From assembly GCA_963575745.1 (NCBI GenBank), contig CAUYUJ010007280.1:370001-434000 (forward strand): a stretch of DNA of 64,000 nucleotides, written 5' to 3'. Under the pieces are notes generated by a model, which worked only from the letters and a program-made list of their open reading frames with translations, ran no database searches and was not told the DNA's origin. Position numbers and translations under genes: made by a program. Positions within the stretch are counted from its first letter, which is position 1, and every line of letters begins with the position of its first letter. Shown here in pieces: positions 42,515-51,549 of the stretch. Origin of the DNA: Prorocentrum cordatum. Taxonomy: Eukaryota; Sar; Dinophyceae; Prorocentrales; Prorocentraceae.

Positions 42515-42964
42515 AATCCACGTTGGGAGGTTTTTCGCCATTGCCGGCCTCTCGGGGGCTCTTAACGAGCCTCGGGACCGTCGAAAAACGACCCAGGATG
42601 AAAAACCCGTCCTGGGGACGGGGTTCAGACCTCTGGGGGTCGACGTCGTCGAAGGGCTTGGGGGAGGGGGGGGATTGATGATCGGTGATCTAGGGAGGGA
42701 GGGAGAGGCCCTTATACCAGGACTCGGGGCCGTCGAAAAACGACACAGGATGAAAAACGGTCGCCAGAAAAATGCCCTGACCCAGACATCATGGCGTCTC
42801 GAAAAGATCGAGACAGAAGTGTTTCCTCGTGTTCGGCCTCTCGTGGCCCTTACCGGGCTTCGTGGCTGTCAAAAAAGGACTCGGGACGAGAAGCCAGTCC
42901 TGGGGAGGCGGTCAAGAGGTTGGAGGTCCGCGTCTCGAAAAAATCGGGACGCCGGATGTCTGGG
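42515..42964 (-). mobile_element. Family A fragments, two to three in reverse
   Basis: A diverged copy at about 42515-42650, a short piece at about 42720-42765 and a longer copy at 42800-42964 ending CCGGATGTCTGGG. All have the GGGCTTCGTGG/GAGCCTCGGGACC and AAAACGACTCAGGATGAAA type blocks. A GATCGGTGATC motif block (42675-42692) lies between, as also near 34155, 34678 and 36790. Confidence 0.55.
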
Positions 42965-43060
42965 AAGATCCTGGCGTTGCAATTGTTTCGCAACGGGCGT
43001 TTTCACCCAGATTCGGGCCCCAGCATCCTCACAGATCCATCTGGCAGGGAAAAGGGCGCA
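42965..43060. repeat. Dispersed repeat F, copy 2
   Basis: AGATCCTGGCGTTGCAATTG, AACGGGCGTTTT, GATTCGGGCCCC and CACAGATCCATC match the block at 6500-6605 in opposite orientation. Confidence 0.5.
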
Positions 43061-43193
43061 CGAAAATGGGGTCCCGGGCTCTGGTCGCGATTGTCCGTGA
43101 TGTTGCAATTTGTTCGCAACGTCTGCTCTCGGGGAAGCGTCCTCCTCCTCGAGACCCATCTCCGATTCTTCTTCCGCCTCCTCCTCCTCTGAA

Positions 43194-43380
43194 CCCAAAC
43201 ATGCGACGTCCTGATGCTTTCAGGACGTCGTCCCTGGAAGTCCCGACCCGTTCCCTGGGACCGGCTTCTCGTCCCGAGTCGTTTTGTTGACGGTCCCGAG
43301 GCCTGGCGAGGGGCCCCCAGGGCCGAAACAGGCCAGAAACCTCTCGTCCTGACTTTTGTTGCGACGCGATCGTGTCTGGG
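43194..43380 (+). mobile_element. TIR element family A, intact copy with longer TIR
   Basis: Ends GAACCCAAACATGCGACG and GCGATCGTGTCTGGGTTC, so the inverted repeat extends three bases outside the usual CCCAGAC. 187 bases. Confidence 0.8.
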
Positions 43381-43537
43381 TTCTGCCGCCTCCTTCTCTG
43401 AAGGCCTGACCCCGGGAGGGGGCCCAGGATGGCGCCATGGGCCGCCCCGAGTGGTAAACCCCGCCCTGCAGGGGGGGCCCCTGGACCTCCGCAGGTCCTT
43501 CGGACTCCGTTTCTTGGAGAGCCCGCTGCCCGCCCTT

Positions 43538-43728
43538 CCAAACACGATCGCGGCGTGACAAAAATCAGGACGGGAGGTTTCTGGCTAGTTTCGGCCCCCA
43601 GGGGGGCCCTCGCCGGGCCTCGGGGCCGTCAACGAAACACGACTCGGAACGAGAAACCGGTCCCAGGGAGAGGGTCGGGACGTCCAGGGACGCCGTCCTG
43701 ACAAAAATCAGGGCGTCGCATGGCTGGG
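43538..43728 (-). mobile_element. TIR element family A, intact reverse copy
   Basis: The plus strand reads CCAAACACGATCGCGGCGTG, GGACGGGAGGTTTCTGGCTA and ends in GCGTCGCATGGCTGGG. It faces the copy at 43194-43380 across 157 bases, so the two can pair. Confidence 0.8.
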
Positions 43729-44124
43729 CTTGGATAAGGAGCGCGGGGCCTGGGAGCTGGTGGAGCTGCACTCGTGGACTGGCCACGGACATCACCGCCG
43801 CCCTCCTCAGAGAAGGATCCCCGCGGGGTCTGAGGCCTCCCGAACACATGCCTCAGCCAGCCCCCCCCCCCCACCCACGGCTGCATCCTCGGGGGGGCCT
43901 TGCCTGTCCCAGCGCGCCACTACCCGCGTCGAGCCCATGCCGCATCCTCGAGTCCGTGTCGAGCCCGCGTCGACTGCGCGTCGACCAGGCGTCGACGACG
44001 CGCCAGGCACAGGTCGGACACCAGGCTCTTGGGGAAGGACCGACAGCTCCAGGACGGCCGACGCCCCCCGACATTGCTGCATGATCCGTGGCCGGCGACG
44101 GCGCCGTGGCAGGCAAATCACGGC

Positions 44125-44250
44125 CCCAGACATGCGACGTCCTGATTTTGTTCAGGGCGGCGTCCCTGGAAGTCCCGACCCTTTGCCAGGGGCCGGCTTT
44201 TCGTCCCGAGTCGTTTTTTGACGGTCACGGGGCCCGGCGAGGGCCCCAGG
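44125..44250 (+). mobile_element. TIR element family A, 3'-truncated
   Basis: Begins CCCAGACATGCGACGTCCTG and is normal to GACGGTCACGGGGCCCGGCG, then ends in AAGTCAAGTCAAGTC repeats. Between 43729 and 44124 no gene is supported. Confidence 0.7.
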
Positions 44251-45671
44251 TCAAGTCAAGTCAAGTCGAGTCCGGCCGAGGGGCCCACGGAGGCACCTCG
44301 CTCCGCAGGCGGAGCCGGAGGGCGTGAGACACGATACGGCAAGAAAACGCGCATGCAAGAGAAAAGGAATGGACAAGGCACTGTTAAAAATTACCACTCG
44401 AAGGTATACACATCCGTCGCTCCTCGTAAAATCTCGAGAAGATGCTGCTCCTCCCGCTGCCAAGGGCAAGGCTCCTGGCCGCGAATCACAAGGGCTGCCG
44501 CGGCCAAGGCCTGACGCTGCTCCTCCTGCTGCCGCGGCCGAGGGCAACGCTGCCAAGGGCAAGGCTCTTCCCGCCGCCCACGGCGTCTGACGCCGGACGG
44601 CCGCCACCGAAGAGCTCGAGCCAGCCATGCTTGCGAGTCGCCGGCGGCGAGCCGCGCCACGAGGCGCATTGAGCGGTCCAGCGCGACGAGTCAGTCCGAC
44701 ACCGGAAACATCTTGAAAGCCGCAGTTGCTCTCTGCTTGGTGCGTCGCCCCGCCTCCTCCCAGCTCTCGTGGGGAAGCTAGCTGAAACCAACTATCTGGC
44801 GGAGCATTGTTGAGCGCGTCGATGCAACTCGCGACCGCTGCTGTGCTGAGGGCCCCCCGAGCCCGAAAACGGACAACAGCCCCTCCCGCTGTGATACTGT
44901 TTACGACGCGAGCATGTCTGTGGCCGTGGCGAACAAACCACGGCGAGCCCCTCTCACGGGCACGCTCGGGGGCCCTGGCTGGGCCCGTGGGGGCCGTGGA
45001 GGCCCGGCCAGGGTCGCACGGCCGGCCTCGGGGCAAGGGGGGGCCGCAGCTCTCTAGGAGCGCACGCTGCCACACAAAAAACGGCCCCGGAGGAGGAGGA
45101 GGAGGAGGAGGAGGAACAAAAGCACGACCCCCGAAGGGGAAGAGGAGGAGGAGAAGGCTGAGGAGGAGGAGGAGGAGAAGGTTGAGGAGAAGGAGGAGGA
45201 GGAGGAGGAGGAGGAGGAGGAGGAGGAGGAGGAGGAGGAACGCAACGAGCCTGGCCTTCATGTCCGTCCAGCGCACAAAAATGATGGGAACGAGGACGAG
45301 GAGAAGGAGGAGGAGGAACGAGGATGTGCGGTCGTGAACTTTTGCTCAGCATGTCGCTCCGCTCTGCGGGGCGGGAGGCTGGGAAAACCTCGGGACGCTG
45401 ACCCTCGGGAATGGGGACGTGGATAGTGTGCCGCGCCGAAGCGTCGTGGGCCAGACCCGGCGGCGTGACACGCTGGGCCAAAGTTCCTGACTGTCGGTCT
45501 GCCGATGCCTTTTCGAGCCCTCTTGGGGTCCCAGACCTCCTGCCATCGCTCGGACGTCCATTTCCCGTTCATTTCTCGGCTTCGTGCGTCTGTGTTCAGA
45601 GGGAGAAGAAGAAGGATACTGATAATCAGAAGGAGAAGAAGAGGAAGAACAAGAAACAGCATAACCACAAA
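44251..45671. other. Gene-poor stretch with a (GGA)n array
   Basis: A GGA array lies at 45094-45238. A partial family A right end lies near 44845-44915. A minus-strand open patch reads SCIDALNNAPPDSWFQLASP near 44760-44830, but without clear splice sites. I do not call a gene. Confidence 0.45.
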
Positions 45672-45799
45672 CTCTTGGCGCTCCGCGCGGATCTCTCGGA
45701 TCTGCGCCGGACCCCCCTCCCTGGCGCGCGGAGCGCGGCAAGGGGCGGCGCCGGGGCGCCCAGCGCGGATCCAAGAAATCCCGCGTGGAGCGCCAAGAG
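45672..45799. mobile_element. TIR element family B, copy 6
   Basis: CTCTTGGCGCTCCGCGCGGA at the left and the matching GCGTGGAGCGCCAAGAG at the right, 128 bases overall, with CTCGGATCTGCGCCGGACCC and GCGCGGATCC inside. The outermost 13 bases match perfectly. Confidence 0.75.
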
Positions 45800-45834
45800 C
45801 TTACGCTGAGTCGCGCTCCTCGACGCGACACTTT

Positions 45835-46045
45835 GGACGCCCGAAATGGGTACGGAAAGAATGGGTACAATGCCCAACAGCAAATGTTGTCCCAAACCAA
45901 CAGCGGCCGCTGTTGGGCAGGCGGCCTTCTGTCCCGAATGGGCGCAGGCCGCGGCGGCGTGGACAGCGAGTCCTGTTCAAACAAAATGAACCAGATCCGC
46001 TGTTGGGCATTGTACCCATTCTTTCCGTACCCATTTCGGGCGTCC
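45835..46045. mobile_element. TIR element family E, 47-bp perfect terminal repeats
   Basis: Positions 45835-45881 (starting GGACGCCCGAAATGGGTACG) and 45999-46045 (ending CGTACCCATTTCGGGCGTCC) are exact reverse complements over all 47 bases. The 117-base middle has a further GCTGTTGGG repeat. Perfect arms imply recent insertion or conversion. No ORF; one copy in the window. Confidence 0.85.
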
Positions 46046-47280
46046 CGAGACACGACGAGGTAAGGCAGCGAGGCAGAGACCTGCGCTGAAGAGCAGCCAG
46101 ACCTACACCGCCTCCAGCCACTCCCTTTGACCCGTCTTTTGGCCATCACCGGGCCTCTTGGAGGCATGCCGGGAGCTATATTCTGAACCCTCGCCGGTTA
46201 GCTTGAGCCGCCTTGGAGACCTCTTGGGCGTCATAACCGATCGCGCCACCGCGCGACCACCGGCAGAGGCCCAACTGGAAAAGAGGGGGGCAGGAGCCAG
46301 AGGAGGAGGAGGCGGAGAGCGGGCCCGCCCCGGCAGGGCGAGCGCCAGCGCTCCGCCTCGGACAGAGGAAGGAGAGGGAGGGCAGAGAGGAGGGGGGGAA
46401 GCTACAGTCGAGGCGTTGACCTAAGGAACCCTAAATAAGGAACGAGGCCCCTTTTTCCCATAAGTTCAACCTCGATTTCCCATGGAAAACCTCAGGAAAA
46501 CCCGAGGCAAACTTTGAAACAATCAAGGAACACCGAGCCCCTCCCCAGCGAAAAGGGTTCCTTCTTCAGCGCCCCGACTGTACGGAGCCTTGAAGTGCAG
46601 CCTGCTGCATCGCAAGTCGCGCGACCCACATCGCCTCCCGCAGCGGCTCCACGGGGGGTGTAAGACTGCCAACCGGACTTCGGCCACGTGCAATTGCCAG
46701 CGGGTCCCGAGGACCAGCGGAAGCGTATCACGGACCCGGGCTCGGGGTGCAGGAAGCCCCACTGCGGCACTCGGAGCGGCCACGCTGCCGGGACAGCAGT
46801 GGGGAGAGGGGGAAGAGGAAGAAGAGGAATAACCATGCCACGAACAGCATGCCTGTGCTGTTAGTCATCCTACTTGTCCTCGTCCTCCCTGCTCTCCAGC
46901 TGGGCTTCCTCGCCCTCCTCATCCTAGTGTTTCTTCTCCTGGTCACCCTCACCGTACTCATCCTCGTCGTGGCCATGCTGCTTCCCCGCCCCTGTCTCCG
47001 CATCGTCTAGGCCTGCGTCATCCTTCTCTGAAGTGCTCATCCTTCGAATCGGTACAATCAAAAGATTCCTCGCTTCCGTCTCTGGCTCCTCCTCCTCCTG
47101 ATGATGCTGCTCCTCCAACTCACCCTTCTCGATGTGCTTCTCCTCCTCGATGTCGCATTCCCCTTCTCCTTCACCCTCTCCGTCCCTCCTCCCCTTTCCT
47201 ATCCTCCGTCTGGTGCTCCGCAGTCTTCTGCTGATCATCCGAATGCTCATCGATCTCAGTTCTTCTCCTGCTTATCCTAC
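46046..47280. other. Gene-poor stretch
   Basis: Mixed unique DNA with CTCC-rich patches from about 46870 on. The ORFs rich in Glu/Asp (minus) or Ser/Leu (plus) at 46.9-47.3 kb come from these patches. No supported exon. Confidence 0.4.
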
Positions 47281-47438
47281 TCATCCTTTCTCCTCATCAT
47301 CCTTCCCCTCTACATCCTCTTCCGCCTCCTCCGCCTCCTCCTCCTCCTCCTCCTCCTCCTCCTCCTCCTCCTCCCCGAGGTCCACGAAATAGACGTGCTG
47401 GGCGGGGTCGGCGTACAAGTTGATGTCCTCGGGTCGAG
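47281..47438 (-). CDS. Possible terminal exon with acidic tail
   Basis: After an ATATCCTCAG acceptor it reads RPEDINLYADPAQHVYFVDL, then a poly-Glu run encoded by the GGA tract and a TGA at 47283-47281. The YADPAQHVYFVDL segment resembles YAERRVYFIEF of gene 1 exon 4, hinting at a paralogue. No upstream exon was found before the LINE. Confidence 0.4.
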
Positions 47439-47894
47439 CTGAGGATATGAGGAAAAAGGAGGAGCACGAGCAGCGGGAGCAGAGGGAGCATAACTAGCAG
47501 GACTACCTGGTGAAGGGGGAATGGGTCAGGGGAGGGGGACCACGAAGCGACGAAGTGGGTGGAGGATGGCGATAAGGAGGAGGAGGAGGAGGAGGAGGAG
47601 GAGGAGGAGGGAATGGATGATTGGACGGGCGAAGACGAGAAGGGCCATAGCGCCGGGAGGAGGAGGAAAACGAGTAAGAAGGAGACGTAGAGAGGGAGTC
47701 GGACAAGGAGAAGCAGGACGTGGAGGAAGAAGTGGAGAAGTGGAAGGATGATTGGAAGGAGAAGGGCGGCGGAACGAGTAGAACGAGGCTTCACTGACGA
47801 GCGGAGGCAAGTAGGAAAGTCGGGAGCCCGAGAAGCAGCGAGGGCGACGGGCCGGTGGAAATGGAGGAGGCGGATGAGGAGGAGACGATGACAG
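47439..47894. other. Spacer with (GGA)n
   Basis: A GGA array at 47575-47611 and purine-rich DNA. No supported gene. Confidence 0.5.
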
Positions 47895-48957
47895 CGTCCC
47901 CCCCCTCCTCCCCCTCTTCCCTCTCTCCTTCCCCTTCCGTCACCCCCTCTCCACTACCTCCTCCTTCCTCACTCCTCCTCCTCCTCCTTCCTTCTCCTGC
48001 AACCTCCTCCCTCCTCCTCCTCCGCCTCCTCCTCTCCCCTCCTCCCTCCTCCTCCTCCTCCTTCTCCCATCCTGCTCCTCCCCCAACTCTCCACCTCCCT
48101 GCTCCTCTCCTCCTCCTCCTCCTCCTCCTCCTCCTCCTCCTCCTCCTCCTCTTCCTCCTCTCATCTCCTCCTCCTACCTCCTCCTCCTGCCTCCAAACTC
48201 CTCCTCCTCCTACAACTCCTCCTGCTTCGTCCTCCTCAATCCGCCTCTCCTCCTCATCCGCCACTCCCTCCCCTTCCTCCTCCCGTTCTTCCCCCTCCTC
48301 CCCCCCACCTTCCAATCCCCACCTCCTCCCCCTCCTCCTCCTCCTCCTTCTCCCCCTCCTTCCTCCCTCTTCCTTCCTCCCCTCCTCCTCCTCCTCCTCT
48401 CCTCCTCCTCTCCTCCTCCTCCTCCTCCACCTCCTCCTCCTCTTCCTCCTCCTCCTCCTCCTCCTCCTCCTCCTCCTGCCTCCTCCTCCTCCTCCTCCTC
48501 ATCTCCTCCTCCTCCTCCTCCGCCTCCCTCCGCCTCCTCTCTCCCCTCTCCTCTCCTCCTCCTCCTCTCATCCTCCTCCCCTCCTCCTCCTCCATCCTCC
48601 TCTCCTCCCTCTTCCTCCCCCTCCTCCGCCTCCTCCTCCGTCCTCCTCCTCTCTCCTCCATCCTCCTCTTCCTCCTCCCTCCTCCTCCTCCTCCTCCTTC
48701 CTCCTCCCCTCTCCCTCCACCTCTTCCTCAGCCTCCTCCTCCTCCCTCCTCCTCCTCCTCCTCCTCACTCCCCCTCACTCCTCCTTCAACCGTTCCTTCT
48801 CCTCCTCCTCCTCCTCCTCCTCCCCTCCTCATTTCTCCGCCTCCTCCTCCTCCTCCTTTTCCGTGTACTCCTCCTCCTCCTCCTCCTCCTCCTCCTCCCT
48901 CCTCCATCCTCCCTCCTCCTCTCCTCCTCCTCCTCCTCCTCCTCTTCCTATCTCAAG
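47895..48957. repeat. 1-kb (TCC)n polypyrimidine tract
   Basis: Almost pure C/T on the plus strand, built of TCC with frequent TTCCTCC, TCTCC and CCCTCC variants. It ends at the presumed 5' end of the LINE. The 388-codon Ser/Leu/Pro ORF across it is not a gene. Confidence 0.95.
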
Positions 48958-49092
48958 CAACTTGGGCTCGAGCATTTTGCTGGCGCCCAGGGCCTCTGCA
49001 CTTCCGCGCAGTGCTTGAGGGACTAGGTCCTCGGCGGCTTGCCACACCGCCAGGGCCTCGACAAAGACAGAGGCAGAGCAGCCACCGCAGCC

Positions 49093-50253
49093 ATGGCCCC
49101 AGGTGCTTACGGCAAGCCCCTTTGGAGCAGGTGCGCGTGTGGCAAATGTGAGTGGAATTCAGTACTGGCGATGAACAAACTTGTATGCCAGGGATGCAGG
49201 AAGAAGGTTGTGCTGTTCCGCCCCAACCACAGTCCCAGGGTCACGTTCCAGCAGGACATAGCCAGCTGGGGCGACGAGTTCCAGGACTGCATCGAGGACG
49301 TGGACCAGCCGCGGGGAATCTTGAAGCCCCGCAGTCACAGCAGCTCGCCAGGAGGACACCGTGGCGCACCTCCTCGGAAGACGGGCAAGGGCGGCCGCGG
49401 CGGAGGCGAGGTGACCGACCTTCTCCAGAAGGTTATCTTAGCCACCGACGACGAGGGCCTACAGTCCACACTGAAGGCCCAGTTGAAGAGGCTCGAGAGC
49501 CAGGGTGCGCAAGAGGCCCAGCAGAGCCCCGTGGAGGCGCTGCGCTTGGCCGACGGCGCCTACCGCAACGCCGCCCACCTTCATGAACAAGCTGTGGCGT
49601 CGGTGATGCGGTTACGCCCGAGCCTCCTGGCGGCAGAGAAGAAAGAGCAGACAGCGGCTCTGAAGTTAGCCGAGGCACAGGAGGCCAAGGCGAACGCGGC
49701 GAAGAAGCTCGCGATCGCCGAGGGGGTCGGCTCGTTTCCCACTCCGCCAGCGCAGAGTGAGACGGACGGCCCCATGTTCAGGATCGGGTGGGACCAGAAG
49801 TTCTTCGACAGCCTGCCAGAGATGGAGTGCACGGAGTCGGAGAGACAGACGCTCGAGAAGCTACAGAAGGATCTCCTCGCTACGCGCACGAGCTTGGCCA
49901 CCAAATCTGAGGAGGTCAAAGCGTGGATGGAGCAGGCGACGGCGCACCAGGCAGTGATCTTGGAGAGGATAGCGAAGAAGCGGAAGGCGGCCTCAGGCGA
50001 GGCGACGGCAGCCGCGGGCGAGGCCGACGGCCCAGCCGCCCAGGCAGCCAACGCTGGTGCGCCAACACCCGCCGCCGCTGCGGCGACCATCAACACGGAG
50101 ACGGATGAGCAGAAGCAGACGCGCCTCCATCAGGAGGCGAAGAAGATCTCGGGCGCGAAGTTCCAGGCGCACCAGGCGGCGGCCAAGGCGAAGGGCAAGG
50201 GCAGCGAGCTGACGGCTGAGTCTGGTGGAGCGCCTGGCGGCGCGGCCGCTTGA
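49093..50253 (+). CDS. LINE ORF1, gag-like RNA-binding protein
   Basis: The ATG at 49093 is in a strong context (GCAGCCATGGCC) after an in-frame TAG at 49024. The 386-residue protein begins MAPGAYGKPLWSRCACGKCE and has C.C..C, then VCQGC, a zinc-ribbon-like site at residues about 13-37. A basic Gly/Arg/Ser linker follows, then a long helical, Ala/Glu/Lys-rich region (SLLAAEKKEQTAALKLAEAQ), probably a coiled coil for multimerisation. ORF1 proteins of LINEs bind element RNA in the ribonucleoprotein particle. It ends at TGA 50251-50253; ORF2 follows in the same frame. Confidence 0.7.
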   Translation: MAPGAYGKPLWSRCACGKCEWNSVLAMNKLVCQGCRKKVVLFRPNHSPRVTFQQDIASWGDEFQDCIEDVDQPRGILKPRSHSSSPGGHRGAPPRKTGKGGRGGGEVTDLLQKVILATDDEGLQSTLKAQLKRLESQGAQEAQQSPVEALRLADGAYRNAAHLHEQAVASVMRLRPSLLAAEKKEQTAALKLAEAQEAKANAAKKLAIAEGVGSFPTPPAQSETDGPMFRIGWDQKFFDSLPEMECTESERQTLEKLQKDLLATRTSLATKSEEVKAWMEQATAHQAVILERIAKKRKAASGEATAAAGEADGPAAQAANAGAPTPAAAAATINTETDEQKQTRLHQEAKKISGAKFQAHQAAAKAKGKGSELTAESGGAPGGAAA

Positions 50254-50316
50254 CATGAGGCAGGGGGTGCACCTCAGGCCCCGCAGTCAGCATCTGAGGT
50301 TGACGGAGAGACGCAC

Positions 50317-51549
50317 ATGTTTGTGGCGAACGTGGCGGAACTCTCTGACAAAGTATGGAAATACATTTCCAAGAATTCGGCGAAGTACGAGTTCTGGGGT
50401 ATCATCGAGACCCATGTGCATGAACGTGAAGAACTTCAGAAGTGCGACCAAACGGCCAGGCAGATGCATTACCGATTGTACCACAATCCAGCGCGTAGTT
50501 CTGGCAAGGTCGTGTCGGAGCGCAAGCAGCGCAGATCGAATGAAGGTGGAGAAATGCTCATGGGCATGAAACATTTACAGGCACACCTTCTTCCCGAAGC
50601 GCGCGCTGCTCGTGCTCAACTCTCGGAGACAGGCCACTCGGCCTTCGACGGTTTCTTACCAATTGTCATCAATTTCAGCGGGTACAGCATGATCATAGTG
50701 CTCATATATGGGCACCCCTCCCTCGGCATGCGCGGCTTGAACAAGACCCGATTCAGTCGTCTGGGCGGGCTGCTACAGGCTACGAGGCTGCCGCGGGCGA
50801 TCGTCGGCGACTTCAATGCGCCACCAGAGGCCGTGAAGGCTTCACTGTTTGCGCAGGGGCTCAGCGGTGTAGTCAGAACGGCCCCAGGCGGAGGCACGTG
50901 TGCGCAGAAAAAAGGACCAGACTCTTTGATCGACTTCATGGTGTGCTCAGAGTCGGCAGTTCCCTTTGTGAAAGACATACGACAGGTGAGAGATGTAGCA
51001 TGGAGGCCTCATGCAGGCTTGCACATTACGTTCCGGAGCTCTGGCCTACAGTTGATCACTAGGATCCTTGAGCTCCCCTCTAAGTTGCCTCAGCTTCCTC
51101 GCCCCCGCACGGCGCCTACTCCAGGATCCAAAAGCAGCGTTGCTAGGTCTCAGAAGCTTGTGGCCCAAGAGGAGGCTGCAAGCAAGCGGAATGATTTTCT
51201 GAATTCAATGTTTGGGGACTGTTTCCAGTCGTCGTCTCACCCCGAGGCTCTCCGGGGTACGCGCGCCCAAGAGGAGCCTGAAATACCCAGCGAGCTTTAT
51301 ATTGTGGAGGACTGGCCAGATGAGCCTGACCCGTGGGAAGATGAGCTCAACTTCCTATCTTGTGCGGGCGCGGTCGCGCCCTCCCCCCCTCCCTCCACGC
51401 CGGCTGTCGGCGACCCCGCTCCCGCGCCCAGGCCCAGCGAGATGTCGACCGAGGCCGGCGCCCAGGCGGCTCTCGAAGGCCCAGGCAGTTGTCTTGGAGA
51501 GCAGGTGTTGTTTGATAGCCCCCCCCCAATTCGAGCCAGCCCCCCGTAG
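50317..51549 (+). CDS. LINE ORF2 5' part: AP-type endonuclease
   Basis: Exonuclease-endonuclease-phosphatase fold motifs are visible in order: WGIIETHVHE (Glu at residue 31), IYGHPS, then AIVGDFNAPPE (GDFN 164-167), SLIDFMVC (Asp 206) and the terminal RPHAGLHI (His 232, His 236, replacing the usual SDH). This nuclease nicks target DNA to prime reverse transcription. The first ATG in frame is 50317, but the frame is open back to the ORF1 TGA. After residue about 340 it becomes Pro/Ala-rich and enters the C9 run, where the true coding frame moves by -1. Confidence 0.8.
   Translation: MFVANVAELSDKVWKYISKNSAKYEFWGIIETHVHEREELQKCDQTARQMHYRLYHNPARSSGKVVSERKQRRSNEGGEMLMGMKHLQAHLLPEARAARAQLSETGHSAFDGFLPIVINFSGYSMIIVLIYGHPSLGMRGLNKTRFSRLGGLLQATRLPRAIVGDFNAPPEAVKASLFAQGLSGVVRTAPGGGTCAQKKGPDSLIDFMVCSESAVPFVKDIRQVRDVAWRPHAGLHITFRSSGLQLITRILELPSKLPQLPRPRTAPTPGSKSSVARSQKLVAQEEAASKRNDFLNSMFGDCFQSSSHPEALRGTRAQEEPEIPSELYIVEDWPDEPDPWEDELNFLSCAGAVAPSPPPSTPAVGDPAPAPRPSEMSTEAGAQAALEGPGSCLGEQVLFDSPPPIRASPP

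Noticed and set aside
47855-49018. A 388-codon Ser/Leu/Pro ORF ahead of the LINE
   Set aside because: It is the TCC tract read in one frame.
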